NCBI GenBank assembly: GCA_009993605.1
Contig: JAACTB010000010.1
Span: 116,091-180,090 of the forward strand
Direction: 5' to 3'
Length of the DNA: 64,000 nt
DNA from: Erythrobacter sp.
Lineage (GTDB): Bacteria; Pseudomonadota; Alphaproteobacteria; Sphingomonadales; Sphingomonadaceae
In this document: positions 16,125 to 25,510 of the stretch, in pieces
Layout: each line of letters opens with the position of its first letter
Position numbering within the stretch: position 1 is the stretch's first letter
The notes under the pieces: generated by a model
The model's input: the letters and a program-made list of their open reading frames with translations, nothing else
The model's database searches: none
What the model was told of the DNA's origin: nothing
Program-made: the position numbers and the translations under genes

Positions 16125-18614
16125 TCAGATCAGGCTCTCCACCCGCATCGCTTCGCCCGCCAGGCTCTCCGCCTCGAACAGCAATTCGTCGTCCACCGCG
16201 CCCTGCGGTGTGGCCTCGCGCCCGATCATCACCATGACCGGCACAGCCAGCGGGCTGACCCGATCGAGTTCGACATGGATCAATTGCTCGCCCGCCCGGT
16301 CGAGCAGATCGCCCAATCGCCCGACATCGGTCATCCGCGTGCGCGCATCCGCCCAGGCCGCTTCCAAAAGGACGTGATCCGGCTCGTATTTGCGCAGCAC
16401 ATCGTAAATCAGATCGGTCGAGAATGTGACCTGCTTGCCCGTCTTGCGCTTGCCCGGATGCTGGCGCTCGACCAGCCCGCCGATCACCGCCACTTCGCGA
16501 AACGCGCGGCGCAAAAGGTGCGAATTCTGCACCCATTCGATGAATTCGTCTTGCAGGATATCGGGCGACAGCAGGGGCAGCGGGTCCTTCACCGGCTTCA
16601 GACCCCACACCGCCAGCGAATAGTCGTTGGCGACGAAGCCGCCCGGCATGAGGCCGCGATCCTCCATCCGCCGGGTGATCAGCATTCCCAAGCTCTGGTT
16701 CGCGTTCCAGCCTTCGAAGGTGTAATAGACGGTGTATTCCCGGCCCGCCCGCGGGAAGCTTTCGACCAGCAATTGGTCTGGCCCCGGCATTTGGCTGCGC
16801 CAGTCCTGCACTTCGAGCCATTCGCGCACATCGTCGGGAAAGCGCGCCCACCCGGCCCGGTCGACCAGCATGCCGCGCACGCGATTGGCGAGGTGCGTGG
16901 TCAGCGGCAGGCGCTGCCCCCCATAGGAGGGGATCATGGCGGAGGATTTCGACGCCCGGACCAGAATCTCCATATCCTGAAGCTTGACCACCTCGAGGCT
17001 CATGCCCGCAAACGCGAAGGTATCGCCGGGAGAGAGCGAGGCGGCGAACCGCTCCTCCACCTTGCCCAGAGAGCGCCCGCCGCGATTGCCCCCTGCGCTG
17101 ATGCGCACGTCGAGCATTTCGGAATCGATGATGATGCCAGCATTGAGGCGATGGCGCGCGGCCTGTTCGGGGTGGGCGAGGCGCCAGGTTCCGTCTCTGT
17201 CGCGCACGATCCGCTTGAACTTGTCGTAGGCGCGCAGCGAATAGCCGCCCGTCGCCACGAATTCGAGCACGCGGTCCCACGCCTCCTTGTCCACCCAGGC
17301 ATAGGAGAGGCTGGAGCGGATTTCGGCGAGCAGCGCATCCTCGTCGAACGGCGCGGCGCAGGCACAGGCCATGACGTGCTGCGCCAGCACATCGAGCCCG
17401 CCGGGGCGAAATTCCTCGCCATCGCGCTGCCCTTCGTCGACCGCTTCCTTAGCCGCAGTCGCCTCAAGGAATTCGAAGCGGTTTCCAGGCACCAGCAGCG
17501 CGCGGCTGCGCTGGTCGAGACGGTGGTTTGCGCGCCCGATCCTTTGCAACAGGCGCGAGGAGCCTTTGGGCGCCCCCATCTGCACAACCAGGTCGATATC
17601 CCCCCAATCGACCCCCAGATCGAGGCTGGCCGTCGCGACCAGCGCGCGCAATTCGCCCCGCGCCATCGCCCCTTCGACCTTGCGGCGCGCTTCCTTGCCG
17701 AGCGACCCGTGATGGATGCCGATCGGCAGCGTCGCCTCGTTCGCATCCCACAGGTGCTGGAAGATATATTCGGCGAGAAAGCGGGTATTGGTGAAGATCA
17801 GCGTGGTGCGGTTGGCCCTGATTGCCTCGTAAAGCTGCGGGATCGCCCAGGTCGCGGCATGGCCGCCCCAGGGCACGCGCTCCTCGTCGGGCAGGAGGAT
17901 TTCGACCTCCGCGGGCGCGCCCACCTCCCCTTCCACCATCGCGACCGCGTCGATCTCGCTCGCATCGCCGGTTTCGAGCGGCGCGAGCCATTCGCGAAAC
18001 CCTTCCGGGTTCGCCAGCGTGGCGGATAGGGCCGCGCGCTGCATGGCGGGCGCGATCGTCTGGAGGCGAGACAGGGCCAAGGCCAGCAGATCGCCGCGCT
18101 TGCCGGTGGCGAAGGCGTGGACCTCGTCGATCACCACGCGTTTCAGCCCTGCGAACATGTCGAAACTGTCGGGGTAGCTCAGCAGGAGCGAGAGGCTTTC
18201 GGGCGTGGTCAGAAGGACGTGCGGAGGCCGGGTGCGCTGGCGTTTCTTGCGGTCGGACGGCGTATCCCCGCTGCGCGTTTCGACCCGGATGGGCAGCCCC
18301 ATCTCCTCGATCGGCGCGATCAGATTGCGCTGGACGTCATGGGCGAGCGCCTTGAGGGGGGAGACGTAGAGCGTATGGAGCCCATCGGGAGGCGCCTCCC
18401 CCTCCAGCCGCGATGGGCAGAAGGCGGCCAGCGTCGGCAGAAATCCCGCCAGCGTCTTGCCCGCCCCCGTGTCCGCGACGAGCAGGGCATGGCGACCCGC
18501 ATCGCTCGCCGCGAGCATTTCCGCCTGATGCCGCCGCACGCGCCAATCGCGGCCAGCGAACCAGGCGACGATCTCCGGGGGGATTTCAGGCGGTATCGGC
18601 GGGGTGCTCACCAA
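16125..18614 (-). CDS. Ligase-associated DNA damage response DEXH-box helicase (Lhr-like)
   Basis: This 829-residue superfamily 2 helicase belongs to the Lhr group that bacteria often encode with an ATP-dependent DNA ligase, an exonuclease and the phosphoesterase PdeM. The N-terminal RecA domain has Walker A ADTGAGKT near residue 46, the Walker B box VIDEVHAF near 160 and motif III SATLANP near 197. The second RecA domain holds LIFTNTR and the QRIGRANHR motif VI near 363. The C-terminal half matches the Lhr extension, with GGNRGGRSLGKVEERFAASL. Its usual partner genes are not in this window. Start at 18614 is the only good candidate. Confidence 0.9.
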   Translation of the reverse strand: MVSTPPIPPEIPPEIVAWFAGRDWRVRRHQAEMLAASDAGRHALLVADTGAGKTLAGFLPTLAAFCPSRLEGEAPPDGLHTLYVSPLKALAHDVQRNLIAPIEEMGLPIRVETRSGDTPSDRKKRQRTRPPHVLLTTPESLSLLLSYPDSFDMFAGLKRVVIDEVHAFATGKRGDLLALALSRLQTIAPAMQRAALSATLANPEGFREWLAPLETGDASEIDAVAMVEGEVGAPAEVEILLPDEERVPWGGHAATWAIPQLYEAIRANRTTLIFTNTRFLAEYIFQHLWDANEATLPIGIHHGSLGKEARRKVEGAMARGELRALVATASLDLGVDWGDIDLVVQMGAPKGSSRLLQRIGRANHRLDQRSRALLVPGNRFEFLEATAAKEAVDEGQRDGEEFRPGGLDVLAQHVMACACAAPFDEDALLAEIRSSLSYAWVDKEAWDRVLEFVATGGYSLRAYDKFKRIVRDRDGTWRLAHPEQAARHRLNAGIIIDSEMLDVRISAGGNRGGRSLGKVEERFAASLSPGDTFAFAGMSLEVVKLQDMEILVRASKSSAMIPSYGGQRLPLTTHLANRVRGMLVDRAGWARFPDDVREWLEVQDWRSQMPGPDQLLVESFPRAGREYTVYYTFEGWNANQSLGMLITRRMEDRGLMPGGFVANDYSLAVWGLKPVKDPLPLLSPDILQDEFIEWVQNSHLLRRAFREVAVIGGLVERQHPGKRKTGKQVTFSTDLIYDVLRKYEPDHVLLEAAWADARTRMTDVGRLGDLLDRAGEQLIHVELDRVSPLAVPVMVMIGREATPQGAVDDELLFEAESLAGEAMRVESLI

Positions 18615-18681
18615 GAGATAGCGCCGGATGGGGCATGGTGTTCCGCCCCGCTCCCATCCGGCGCGAAGTTCAAGGCCGATA

Positions 18682-19548
18682 CTATTCCGCTTCGGGCTCT
18701 TCGCCCTCTTCGTGCGGTATCACCATATCGCCCAGCGCATCCGGTTCCACGCCCAGCAGATCGGCCATGCGCGCGCGCTGAGCCGCCGACAGGTCCGCAT
18801 AGTCCCGCTCCGCCGGCAGGCTTTCCAGTGCCGCCTCCATCGAGGTTTCCATCTCGGTGAACGAGCCTATCATTTCCGGCATAGCCTCCATCGTAGCCCC
18901 CATGACCTGGGGGTCCGCGAACAGGGCCATGGACTGGCGCGCGAATTCGCCCCCGGTCGGGGTCGCGAAGAAGCTGGAGATGTCGGCAAGCTGCGCTTCG
19001 TCGAACCGGACCGCGTAGGCCTTTGCCAATCCCGCGCGCACGGGCGGCTCCACCGCGGCGTATGCGCCGCCCATATTCGCGACGATGGCGTTCACCATGG
19101 TGTCGGCCCGCTGGTCCCACACTGGATCGAGCATGGTCAGAAGCTCTTTCTTCTCCGCATCGCCCAATTCGGCGATGGCCGCTTCATCGAGCGTGAGCCT
19201 GCTGGCAAGGATGAAGTCGGGCTCGGAAAACATGGCCATCATCGGACGCATGGTCTTTTCCATCATGTCGCGCATCAACTCGCCATAGAAGCCTTCGGGC
19301 ATCATTGTCGCCACGATGGCGGTGGCGGCGGGAAGGCGCGCTTCCTGTTCGGCAGTCAGCGGTTCGGCCTGGAAAAGCCCGCTCATCATCGCGAGCACGG
19401 CGGCCTCGTCCATCGCCCCGTCGGTTTCCGCATCGTCGATGGCGACCTCGCCCTCAATCTCTCCCAACTCGATGTCCTGCGCCATCGCGGGCGCGGACAG
19501 CGTCAGGGAAAGGACGCCCAGCGCGAGCGACACACCAATCTTCTTCAT
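18682..19548 (-). CDS. DUF2059 domain-containing secreted protein
   Basis: This 288-residue protein starts at 19548 with MKKIGVSLALGVLSLTLSAPAMAQ, a clear signal peptide; an upstream in-frame ATG at 19581 is less likely because an AGGGGG site precedes 19548. The mature protein is acidic and alpha-helical. A C-terminal region (about residues 150-215) with LAKAYAVRFDEAQLADISSFF and FARQSMALFADPQVM matches the DUF2059 pattern. Function is unknown and the location is probably periplasmic. It lies 23 bases upstream of nothing co-directional but follows the phosphomannomutase gene, whose stop it precedes by 22 bases. Confidence 0.8.
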   Translation of the reverse strand: MKKIGVSLALGVLSLTLSAPAMAQDIELGEIEGEVAIDDAETDGAMDEAAVLAMMSGLFQAEPLTAEQEARLPAATAIVATMMPEGFYGELMRDMMEKTMRPMMAMFSEPDFILASRLTLDEAAIAELGDAEKKELLTMLDPVWDQRADTMVNAIVANMGGAYAAVEPPVRAGLAKAYAVRFDEAQLADISSFFATPTGGEFARQSMALFADPQVMGATMEAMPEMIGSFTEMETSMEAALESLPAERDYADLSAAQRARMADLLGVEPDALGDMVIPHEEGEEPEAE

Positions 19549-19570
19549 GAAATTCCCCCTCGTTCTAAAT

Positions 19571-20974
19571 CTAATGCCCAACGCTCTGGCCGAGTTCGAG
19601 CCCTGACAGTGCCAATTGCTCGTCGATCTGCGCCATCAGGCGGGCGAGCCCTTCCTCGCTGTCGCTTTCCGCACGAGCGACGAGAACGTCCTGCGTGTTG
19701 GAAGCGCGCAGCAGCCACCATCCGTCCGGCGTCGAGACGCGCACGCCGTCGGTTCCGTTGACATCGGCATCGCTGTTCGCCAGCCGCTCCTCCACCTCGC
19801 GGATCGCGGCGAATTTGCGGCTTTCATCGACCTGGAAGCGCAGTTCGGGCGTGTTGACCATGGGGGGCATGGCCCCGCGCAATTCGGTCACCGATCGGCC
19901 CAGCCGCGCGCTCGCCGCGATCAGGCGCACGCCCGCATAGAGCGCGTCGTCGTAGCCGTAATAGTCGTCGGCGAAGAAGACGTGGCCGCTCATCTCGCCC
20001 GCCAGCGGAGAGCCTGTTTCCTTCATCTTGGATTTGACCAGCGAATGGCCGGTCTTCCACATCAACGGCGTGCCCCCGCATTCGGCGATCCGCTCGAACA
20101 GAGCGCGGCTCGCCTTCACATCGGCGATCACCGTGGCCCCGGGACGGGTCTTGAGCGCGTCCTCTGCGTAAATCATCAGCAATTGATCGCCCCAGATCAC
20201 CCGGCCTTCGCCATCGATCGCGCCGATCCGGTCGCCGTCGCCATCGAAAGCGACACCGAAATGGAGGTTCTTCTCGGCGACGAGCGCCCGCAGATCGGCC
20301 AGATTCTCCTCGACCGTAGGATCGGGATGATGATTGGGAAAATTGCCGTCGACATCGGTGAAGAGGAGATGGTGCTCGCCCGGCAGCTTCGCGGCGAGCG
20401 CTTCCAGCGCAGGCCCGGCGGCGCCGTTGCCCGCATCCCATCCCACGCGCAGATCGGCAAGCGCGGCGCGATCGACATCGCCGAGGCCCATCAACAGGCG
20501 CTCGACATACTCGCCCAGGATCTCGCGGCTCTCGACGCTGCCCGCCCCGGCGTCCCAATCGCCGGTCGCGGCCATTTCGCCCAGCTTCTGGATGTCGGCG
20601 CCGAAAAACGGACGGCCCTGAAAGACCATCTTGAAGCCGTTGTAATTGGCGGGATTGTGGCTGCCGGTTATCTGAATGCCGCCATCCACGTCTTCGCTTG
20701 AGGCTTCGGCGTAATAGAGCATCGGCGTCGCGCCGAGGCCGATCGTCACGACATCGCAGCCGCTCGCCGTCAATCCCTCGACCAGCGCGTGTTCGAGCAT
20801 GGGGGAACTGATCCGCCCGTCATAGCCCACCGCGACCTTGCTGCCCCCCGCGCGCCGCAGCAGCGTCGCGAAACCGCGCCCGATCGCGCGCGCATCGTCC
20901 GGCCCGAGCGTTTCTCCGATGATCCCGCGAATATCGTATTCGCGCAGCACGGTGGAATCGAACTGGTGGGTCAT
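19571..20974 (-). CDS. Phosphomannomutase/phosphoglucomutase
   Basis: The 467-residue enzyme interconverts hexose 6- and 1-phosphates (mannose and glucose) for GDP-mannose and surface polysaccharide synthesis. It has the N-terminal [11 protein letters not shown], the phosphoserine loop [11 protein letters not shown] near residue 105, the metal-binding loop [12 protein letters not shown] near 245 and the C-terminal phosphate-binding RASNTQD near 427. The pattern fits the AlgC/ManB alpha-D-phosphohexomutase group. It lies in the same 19-25 kb minus-strand stretch as manA and manC, which together would convert fructose 6-phosphate to GDP-mannose, although three other genes intervene. Confidence 0.93.
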   Translation of the reverse strand: MTHQFDSTVLREYDIRGIIGETLGPDDARAIGRGFATLLRRAGGSKVAVGYDGRISSPMLEHALVEGLTASGCDVVTIGLGATPMLYYAEASSEDVDGGIQITGSHNPANYNGFKMVFQGRPFFGADIQKLGEMAATGDWDAGAGSVESREILGEYVERLLMGLGDVDRAALADLRVGWDAGNGAAGPALEALAAKLPGEHHLLFTDVDGNFPNHHPDPTVEENLADLRALVAEKNLHFGVAFDGDGDRIGAIDGEGRVIWGDQLLMIYAEDALKTRPGATVIADVKASRALFERIAECGGTPLMWKTGHSLVKSKMKETGSPLAGEMSGHVFFADDYYGYDDALYAGVRLIAASARLGRSVTELRGAMPPMVNTPELRFQVDESRKFAAIREVEERLANSDADVNGTDGVRVSTPDGWWLLRASNTQDVLVARAESDSEEGLARLMAQIDEQLALSGLELGQSVGH

Positions 20975-21274
20975 TCAGGAAGGCTCCGTAGGGTCCGCAT
21001 CGATCCGGTTCAGCAACAGGTCGCGGGCGGCGTTGATTTCGGCGAGGCGGGCGGTGCTGCCTCCGCGATCGGGATGGAATTGCGCGGCAAGGCGGCGATG
21101 GGCTTCACGGATACGCGGCGCATCGGCATCGGCGGGCACGCTCAGCAGGCGCCGGGCGCTGGCCAGTTCCTTGTCGCGCGCGGTCGAACCGCGCAGATAG
21201 TCCCACGGCCATTTGCCGAACAGCCAGCGACAGGCGATCGCCAGCAGCGCCGCGATCACCAGCCAGCGCATCAT
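20975..21274 (-). CDS. Membrane-anchored DnaJ-domain protein
   Basis: A 99-residue protein beginning MMRWLVIAALLAIACRWLFG, a single N-terminal membrane helix, followed by a J domain with the invariant HPD in AAQFHPDRGGS near residue 68. The arrangement resembles small TIM14/DjlA-like co-chaperones that recruit an Hsp70 to the membrane. Its start codon overlaps the stop of mipZ (ATGA type), and its stop abuts the start of the phosphomannomutase gene, so it belongs to a mipZ-dnaJ-like-mutase transcript. The partner chaperone is unknown. Confidence 0.85.
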   Translation of the reverse strand: MMRWLVIAALLAIACRWLFGKWPWDYLRGSTARDKELASARRLLSVPADADAPRIREAHRRLAAQFHPDRGGSTARLAEINAARDLLLNRIDADPTEPS

Positions 21275-22119
21275 GCCGCCCGTTCCTGCGTGCGCTTGTC
21301 CGCGATACCCTTTTCCGGCTCGCCCGCATCCGGCAGGCCGACGCCCGGCAAGCGAAGACTGGCGATGAGGCCGCGCAGCTCCTGCCGCGCGACAAGGTGG
21401 CTGGTGCCGAGATCGCCGAGATGCCCCTTGTCGAGCAAGGTCAGCCCCGAGGGGAACAGCTCGCGATAGATCACGCGTTCGGACAAGCCCTTGGCGATGC
21501 GGAAGCCGACCCGCTTGGACATTTCGGCCAACGCCTTTTCCAGGCGCGCCATGTTGCGCGCCTCGGTATAGCCGGTGCGGTTCCTGACCACGACCCAATC
21601 CAATTCGCGCCGCTGCTGTTCCATCCCCATGCGCGAGCGTTTGAGCCGCGCTTCCCAGATCAGCTCGGCGTAGAAGGACAGCTTCTTGACCTTGAACGTT
21701 TCGGCATCGACCTGGCCGATCAGGTCGAAATCGACGAAGCTGTCGTTCATCGGCGTGACCAGCGTATCGGCCTGTTCCGCCGCCGCGCGCGCCAATGGAT
21801 CGTCGCGGCCGGGCGTATCGATGAGGATGAAATCGGCGTTCGCGTCCATCCGCTCCATCGCCAGCGCGAGCGCCTGTTCGGTTTTGTGGCGAAACACCTC
21901 GCAGACCGGGCTCGGCAATTCGATCCCGCGCTTTTCCTGAATGGCCTCGCGGTTCTCGATATAGCGATCCATGGTGCGCTGGCGCGGATCGAGATCGAGC
22001 GCGGCGACCTTCTTGCCCAGATAGGACAGCGCTACCGCGACGTGGACCGCCGTAGTCGATTTGCCGGTCCCGCCCTTCTCGTTGGCGAAGACGATACGAT
22101 GGGCGCGATGCTGGGACAA
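21271..22119 (-). CDS. mipZ: Division plane positioning ATPase MipZ (ParA/MinD family)
   Basis: MipZ forms a polar gradient and inhibits FtsZ, placing the division septum in alphaproteobacteria. The product has the deviant Walker A IVFANEKGGTGKST, the RQRTMDRYIENR region, the DFILIDTPGRDD Walker B and the strongly MipZ-specific VTPMNDSFVDFD and RELFPSGLTLLDKG segments. The start is uncertain. TTG 22119 gives the usual short N-terminus (about 282 residues) and leaves room for promoters; ATG 22197 would add 26 residues and sit only 17 bases from panC. Codons between the two look non-coding, so the shorter form is preferred. Confidence 0.9.
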   Translation of the reverse strand: MSQHRAHRIVFANEKGGTGKSTTAVHVAVALSYLGKKVAALDLDPRQRTMDRYIENREAIQEKRGIELPSPVCEVFRHKTEQALALAMERMDANADFILIDTPGRDDPLARAAAEQADTLVTPMNDSFVDFDLIGQVDAETFKVKKLSFYAELIWEARLKRSRMGMEQQRRELDWVVVRNRTGYTEARNMARLEKALAEMSKRVGFRIAKGLSERVIYRELFPSGLTLLDKGHLGDLGTSHLVARQELRGLIASLRLPGVGLPDAGEPEKGIADKRTQERAA

Positions 22120-22214
22120 AATGGGCGCTGCTTTCCGTGTTCGTGCGTCGAGTATTGTCGCGCCCCGACCGGTCCGGCTAGGGGCGGCTTCGGCCATAAC
22201 CGAAGGGTGACCCC

Positions 22215-23078
22215 GTGCAAACCGCGACAACGCTCGAAATGTTGAGAAGCACCATCGCAGGACTGCGCGAAGACGGTGGCGACCGTGGCGAGGGAACGAT
22301 CGCCCTGGTGCCGACGATGGGCGCGCTGCACGAAGGGCATCTGACATTGATCCGCGAGGCGAAGGCGCGCGCGGACCATGTCGTCGCCTCGATCTTCGTC
22401 AATCCGCGCCAATTCGGAGCGAACGAGGATCTCGACGCCTATCCCCGCCAGCTGGAGCGCGACAGCCAATTGCTCACGGAAGAGGGGGTGGCCCTGTTGT
22501 GGGCGCCACCGCCGCAGGAAGTCTATCCCGAAGGCTATGCGACCAATGTCTCGGTCAGCGGCGTCAGCGCTGGCCTGTGCGGCGCGGACCGGCCGGGCCA
22601 TTTCGACGGCGTGGCGACAGTGGTGCTGAAGCTCTTCAACCAGGTGCGGCCCGACATGGCGCTGTTTGGCGAGAAGGATTGGCAGCAACTCGCCGTGATC
22701 CGCCGCATGGCCCGCGATCTCGACCTGACCTTCCCGCATGTTTCCCAAATTCACGGCGTCGGGATCGTGCGCGAAGAGGATGGGCTCGCGATGAGCAGCC
22801 GCAACGCCTATCTCTCGCCCGACAATCGCCGTCGCGCCGCAGCCCTCCCCCGTGCGATGAAGGATGCGGCAGCCGTGATCGCGGATGGGGGCGACGCCGC
22901 GCGCACCCTGGGCAATCTGAAGGAAACGCTGCGCGTCGCGGGCTTCGAGACCATCGATTATGCCGACTTGCGCGACGCTGACAGCCTGGCCGCGCTCGAT
23001 ACCGATAACGGCAATACCCGTCTGTTCGTCGCCGCGCGGATCGGTGGCACGCGATTGATCGATAATCTGGCGGTTTAA
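22215..23078 (+). CDS. panC: Pantoate-beta-alanine ligase (pantothenate synthetase)
   Basis: The enzyme joins pantoate and beta-alanine with ATP to make pantothenate, the precursor of coenzyme A. The 287-residue protein has the nucleotidyl-transferase HxGH motif in PTMGALHEGHL near residue 35, the pantoate-binding FVNPRQFG near 64, the GEKDWQQL region near 152 and the KMSKS-like AMSSRNAYLS near 192. Translation starts at a GTG at 22215; no good upstream ATG exists. It is divergent from mipZ and converges with manA, with overlapping ends at 23075-23078. panB is not in the window. Confidence 0.96.
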   Translation: MQTATTLEMLRSTIAGLREDGGDRGEGTIALVPTMGALHEGHLTLIREAKARADHVVASIFVNPRQFGANEDLDAYPRQLERDSQLLTEEGVALLWAPPPQEVYPEGYATNVSVSGVSAGLCGADRPGHFDGVATVVLKLFNQVRPDMALFGEKDWQQLAVIRRMARDLDLTFPHVSQIHGVGIVREEDGLAMSSRNAYLSPDNRRRAAALPRAMKDAAAVIADGGDAARTLGNLKETLRVAGFETIDYADLRDADSLAALDTDNGNTRLFVAARIGGTRLIDNLAV

Positions 23079-23884
23079 AGAACCGGTTGGGCGATCAGTA
23101 TCTTGGCGTCGCCTTCGATCGAAAGCGACGACCAGTCGCGAACCAGCGCGCATTGCCCCGCCGCGACCGTTTCGCCCTCGATCGTGGTGCTTCCTGAGAC
23201 CGGGATGACGAGAAAGGCGCCCTCGTACCGCGCCTTCACGTCAGGCGAGGCCGGGCCATCCAGCCGGTCGAGCCGGAACAGCGGTCCCTCCACCAGAGTG
23301 ACCTCGCCCGTTTCCGCCACGCGGCGCCGGAAATCGGCAGGATGCGGTTCACCCTTGGCGACTGCGATCGCCGCATCGAGATGCAGTTCGCGCGGGCGCC
23401 CGTAATCGTACAAGCGATAAGTGATGTCGCTGTTCTGCTGGATTTCGATCAGGCTGCACCCTGCTCCGATGGCGTGCACCGTGTTGGCGGGGATATAGAA
23501 GAAATCGCCCGGAACGACATCGAACCAGGCCATTCTCGCCTCGATCGATCCGTCGAGAGCGGCGGATTTGAGCGCTTCGGCGTCGAGCGGCTCCTCGAAA
23601 CCGATACCGATCCGCGCGCCCGGTTCGCAGGCGGTGATCAGCCAGCACTCTTCCTTGCCTTCGCTCCTGCCGGTCGCCGCCAGGGCCTGAGCGTCGTCGG
23701 GATGAACCTGGACGGACAGATTCTCGCTGGCGAAGAGATATTTGACGAGCAATTGGTCGAGCGCGGCCGGCGGTTCGAACCAGATTTCGCCGATGCGCTT
23801 TCCCTGCGGTGTAGCGAAGGGTTCGGGCAACAGGTCCACGCCCCATGGCTTTTCGACCGTCCGCGTCTTCAGCAGCGCGCTCAT
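23075..23884 (-). CDS. manA: Mannose-6-phosphate isomerase, class I
   Basis: This zinc enzyme of 269 residues interconverts fructose 6-phosphate and mannose 6-phosphate. The motifs KPWGVDLLPEP at the N-terminus, LSVQVHPDD near residue 57 and the zinc-binding PGDFFYIPANTVHAIGAG near 125 are diagnostic, followed by IEIQQNSDITYRLYDYGRPR near 150. The start at 23884 overlaps the manC stop (ATGA), so the two genes form a translationally coupled manC-manA pair for GDP-mannose supply. The short length matches the alphaproteobacterial type. Confidence 0.94.
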   Translation of the reverse strand: MSALLKTRTVEKPWGVDLLPEPFATPQGKRIGEIWFEPPAALDQLLVKYLFASENLSVQVHPDDAQALAATGRSEGKEECWLITACEPGARIGIGFEEPLDAEALKSAALDGSIEARMAWFDVVPGDFFYIPANTVHAIGAGCSLIEIQQNSDITYRLYDYGRPRELHLDAAIAVAKGEPHPADFRRRVAETGEVTLVEGPLFRLDRLDGPASPDVKARYEGAFLVIPVSGSTTIEGETVAAGQCALVRDWSSLSIEGDAKILIAQPVL

Positions 23885-24945
23885 CCGTTCCCATCCTGGC
23901 CCAGCGCACCCGCCAGTTTCCCGACCTTCTGCGCCCCGTCCACCGTCGTGACGAGCACCTCGTCCCCGTCGACGACGATGCATACATCTTCTATTCCGAT
24001 CACGGAGACGCGCGGCCCGTCGCTTTCGACGAGGACATTGCGACAATCGACCAGTTCGGCCCGGCCCGATACGCGGTTGCCCTCCGCATCGCCCGCGCGC
24101 GCATCGCGCAACACTTGCCAATTGCCGATATCGGACCAGCCCATATCGACCGGCACGACAGCGGCGCGGCCCGTCTTCTCCATCACCGCATAGTCGATCG
24201 ATTCCTTCGGCACGGCGGCGAACAGGTCGGCATCGGGAGTGAAAAGGTCACTGGATTCCGTCCCCGCCGCGACCGCGCGCGCAACCGCTTGCGCAATGTC
24301 CGGCCGGTGGGCTTCGAGTTCGGCGAGGAAACGACCCGCGGTGAAGGCGAAGATGCCGCCATTCCAGTCATACCCGCCTTCATCGAGAAACGCCTGCGCG
24401 CGGACCCGATCGGGCTTTTCCACGAAGCGATCGATGCGAAAACCGCCGGTCGAAGCGACAGGCTCGCCGCGCTTGATATAGCCGAACCCGGTTTCGGGTC
24501 GATCGGCATGGATACCGAACGAAACCAACCAGCCTTCCCTGGCGAGCGAGGCGCCCTGCTGCGCTCCCGCGACGAAGGCGGCGGTGTCGGCGATGTGGTG
24601 ATCGCTGGGACAGACCAGCATCACCCGGTCGGGAGCGAGGCGGTGCGCAGCGAGCGCAATGGCGGCGGCGGTGTTGCGCGCGCTCGGTTCGACCAGGATC
24701 GAAATCTCGGCGAGGTCCGATTGACGCTCGACATGGTCGAGATGCGCGCGACCGGTCACGATCACCGGCGCGCCGAAAACGGAACGATCCCGTGTGCGCG
24801 AGAGCGCCTGCTGGAACAGCGTTTCGCCCCCGATAAGGGGCAGAAAAGGCTTGGGCCGAGCGGTCCGGCTGCGCGGCCAGAGCCGCGTGCCGCCGCCGCC
24901 ACACAGGATTACAGGCGCGATAAGGTCCGTCACGCGCAATTGCAT
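23881..24945 (-). CDS. manC: Mannose-1-phosphate guanylyltransferase
   Basis: The enzyme makes GDP-mannose from mannose 1-phosphate and GTP for cell-surface polysaccharides. The 354-residue product has the nucleotidyltransferase signature LCGGGGTRLWPRSR near residue 14, RPKPFLPL next to it, and FVEKPD near 180; it lacks the fused isomerase domain, consistent with a separate manA downstream. ATG 24945 (MQLRVTDLIAP) is preferred to 24969. It is the last housekeeping gene before the AT-rich RHS region and shares that intergenic space with the plus-strand YD mini-protein. Confidence 0.93.
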   Translation of the reverse strand: MQLRVTDLIAPVILCGGGGTRLWPRSRTARPKPFLPLIGGETLFQQALSRTRDRSVFGAPVIVTGRAHLDHVERQSDLAEISILVEPSARNTAAAIALAAHRLAPDRVMLVCPSDHHIADTAAFVAGAQQGASLAREGWLVSFGIHADRPETGFGYIKRGEPVASTGGFRIDRFVEKPDRVRAQAFLDEGGYDWNGGIFAFTAGRFLAELEAHRPDIAQAVARAVAAGTESSDLFTPDADLFAAVPKESIDYAVMEKTGRAAVVPVDMGWSDIGNWQVLRDARAGDAEGNRVSGRAELVDCRNVLVESDGPRVSVIGIEDVCIVVDGDEVLVTTVDGAQKVGKLAGALGQDGNG

Positions 24946-25214
24946 ATCCGCCCCGCGTGACGTGGGCAATCGGGATAAGCCACACGCTCGGTCTTAGACG
25001 CTCACGCGGGCCCCAGATTTTCGTCCCACCCTTGTCGGATGGATAAGAGGTGCTACCAAATTTTGTAATTACACATCCATTGTCGCTATTAAAATCAGGT
25101 AATGTAGATCTCGCGATAGAGAAATAGATCCACCTTTTGGATCAATATTAAATTCTCATAACTTGACGAAAGTCCAGTCGTCTTCATGCTTCTGATCGAT
25201 CGGAGGGTGACAGC
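24946..25214. other. AT-rich divergent spacer at left edge of RHS locus
   Basis: From about 25050 the base composition drops sharply to AT-rich, unlike either neighbour. A small hairpin (25127-25132 with 25138-25143) is present. A TTGACG at 25164 and an AGGGTGA ribosome site just before 25215 could serve the mini-protein. No gene, integrase fragment or flanking repeat was found here. Confidence 0.5.
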
Positions 25215-25421
25215 ATGAGACTATTTTTCGCGACATCGGCTTTGGCGCTTCTTTCCATAGCCGCGCCGGGCCACGCATCCCAGACCACGACCTATACATA
25301 CGATGCGAAGGGACGGCTCGTGAAAGTCCAGCATTCGGGCGGCCCCAATAACGGCGCCGCCACGGACTACGAGCACGACAAGGCCGACAATCGCAAGCGG
25401 GTCCGCACGACCGGCCGCTGA
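25215..25421 (+). CDS. Secreted single YD-repeat mini-protein
   Basis: A 68-residue protein with a signal peptide (MRLFFATSALALLSIAAPGHAS, cleavage after the second alanine cluster) and a mature part of about 46 residues that is a single RHS/YD repeat: YTYDAKGRLVKVQHSG near residue 27, then DYEHDKADNRKRV. A good GGAGGGTGA ribosome site precedes it. It sits 89 bases upstream of the large RHS gene on the same strand and is probably co-transcribed. It could be a remnant of a longer RHS gene or a small adaptor for the big protein; its function is not known. Confidence 0.75.
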   Translation: MRLFFATSALALLSIAAPGHASQTTTYTYDAKGRLVKVQHSGGPNNGAATDYEHDKADNRKRVRTTGR

Positions 25422-25510
25422 GCTCTCAAAACAGGATCGCAAGCACGGGTCCGGGCGCCTCGCAGAAGGCAGCCCGCCTTTGCGATCGCCATCAATCAGG
25501 GGATCATTTC

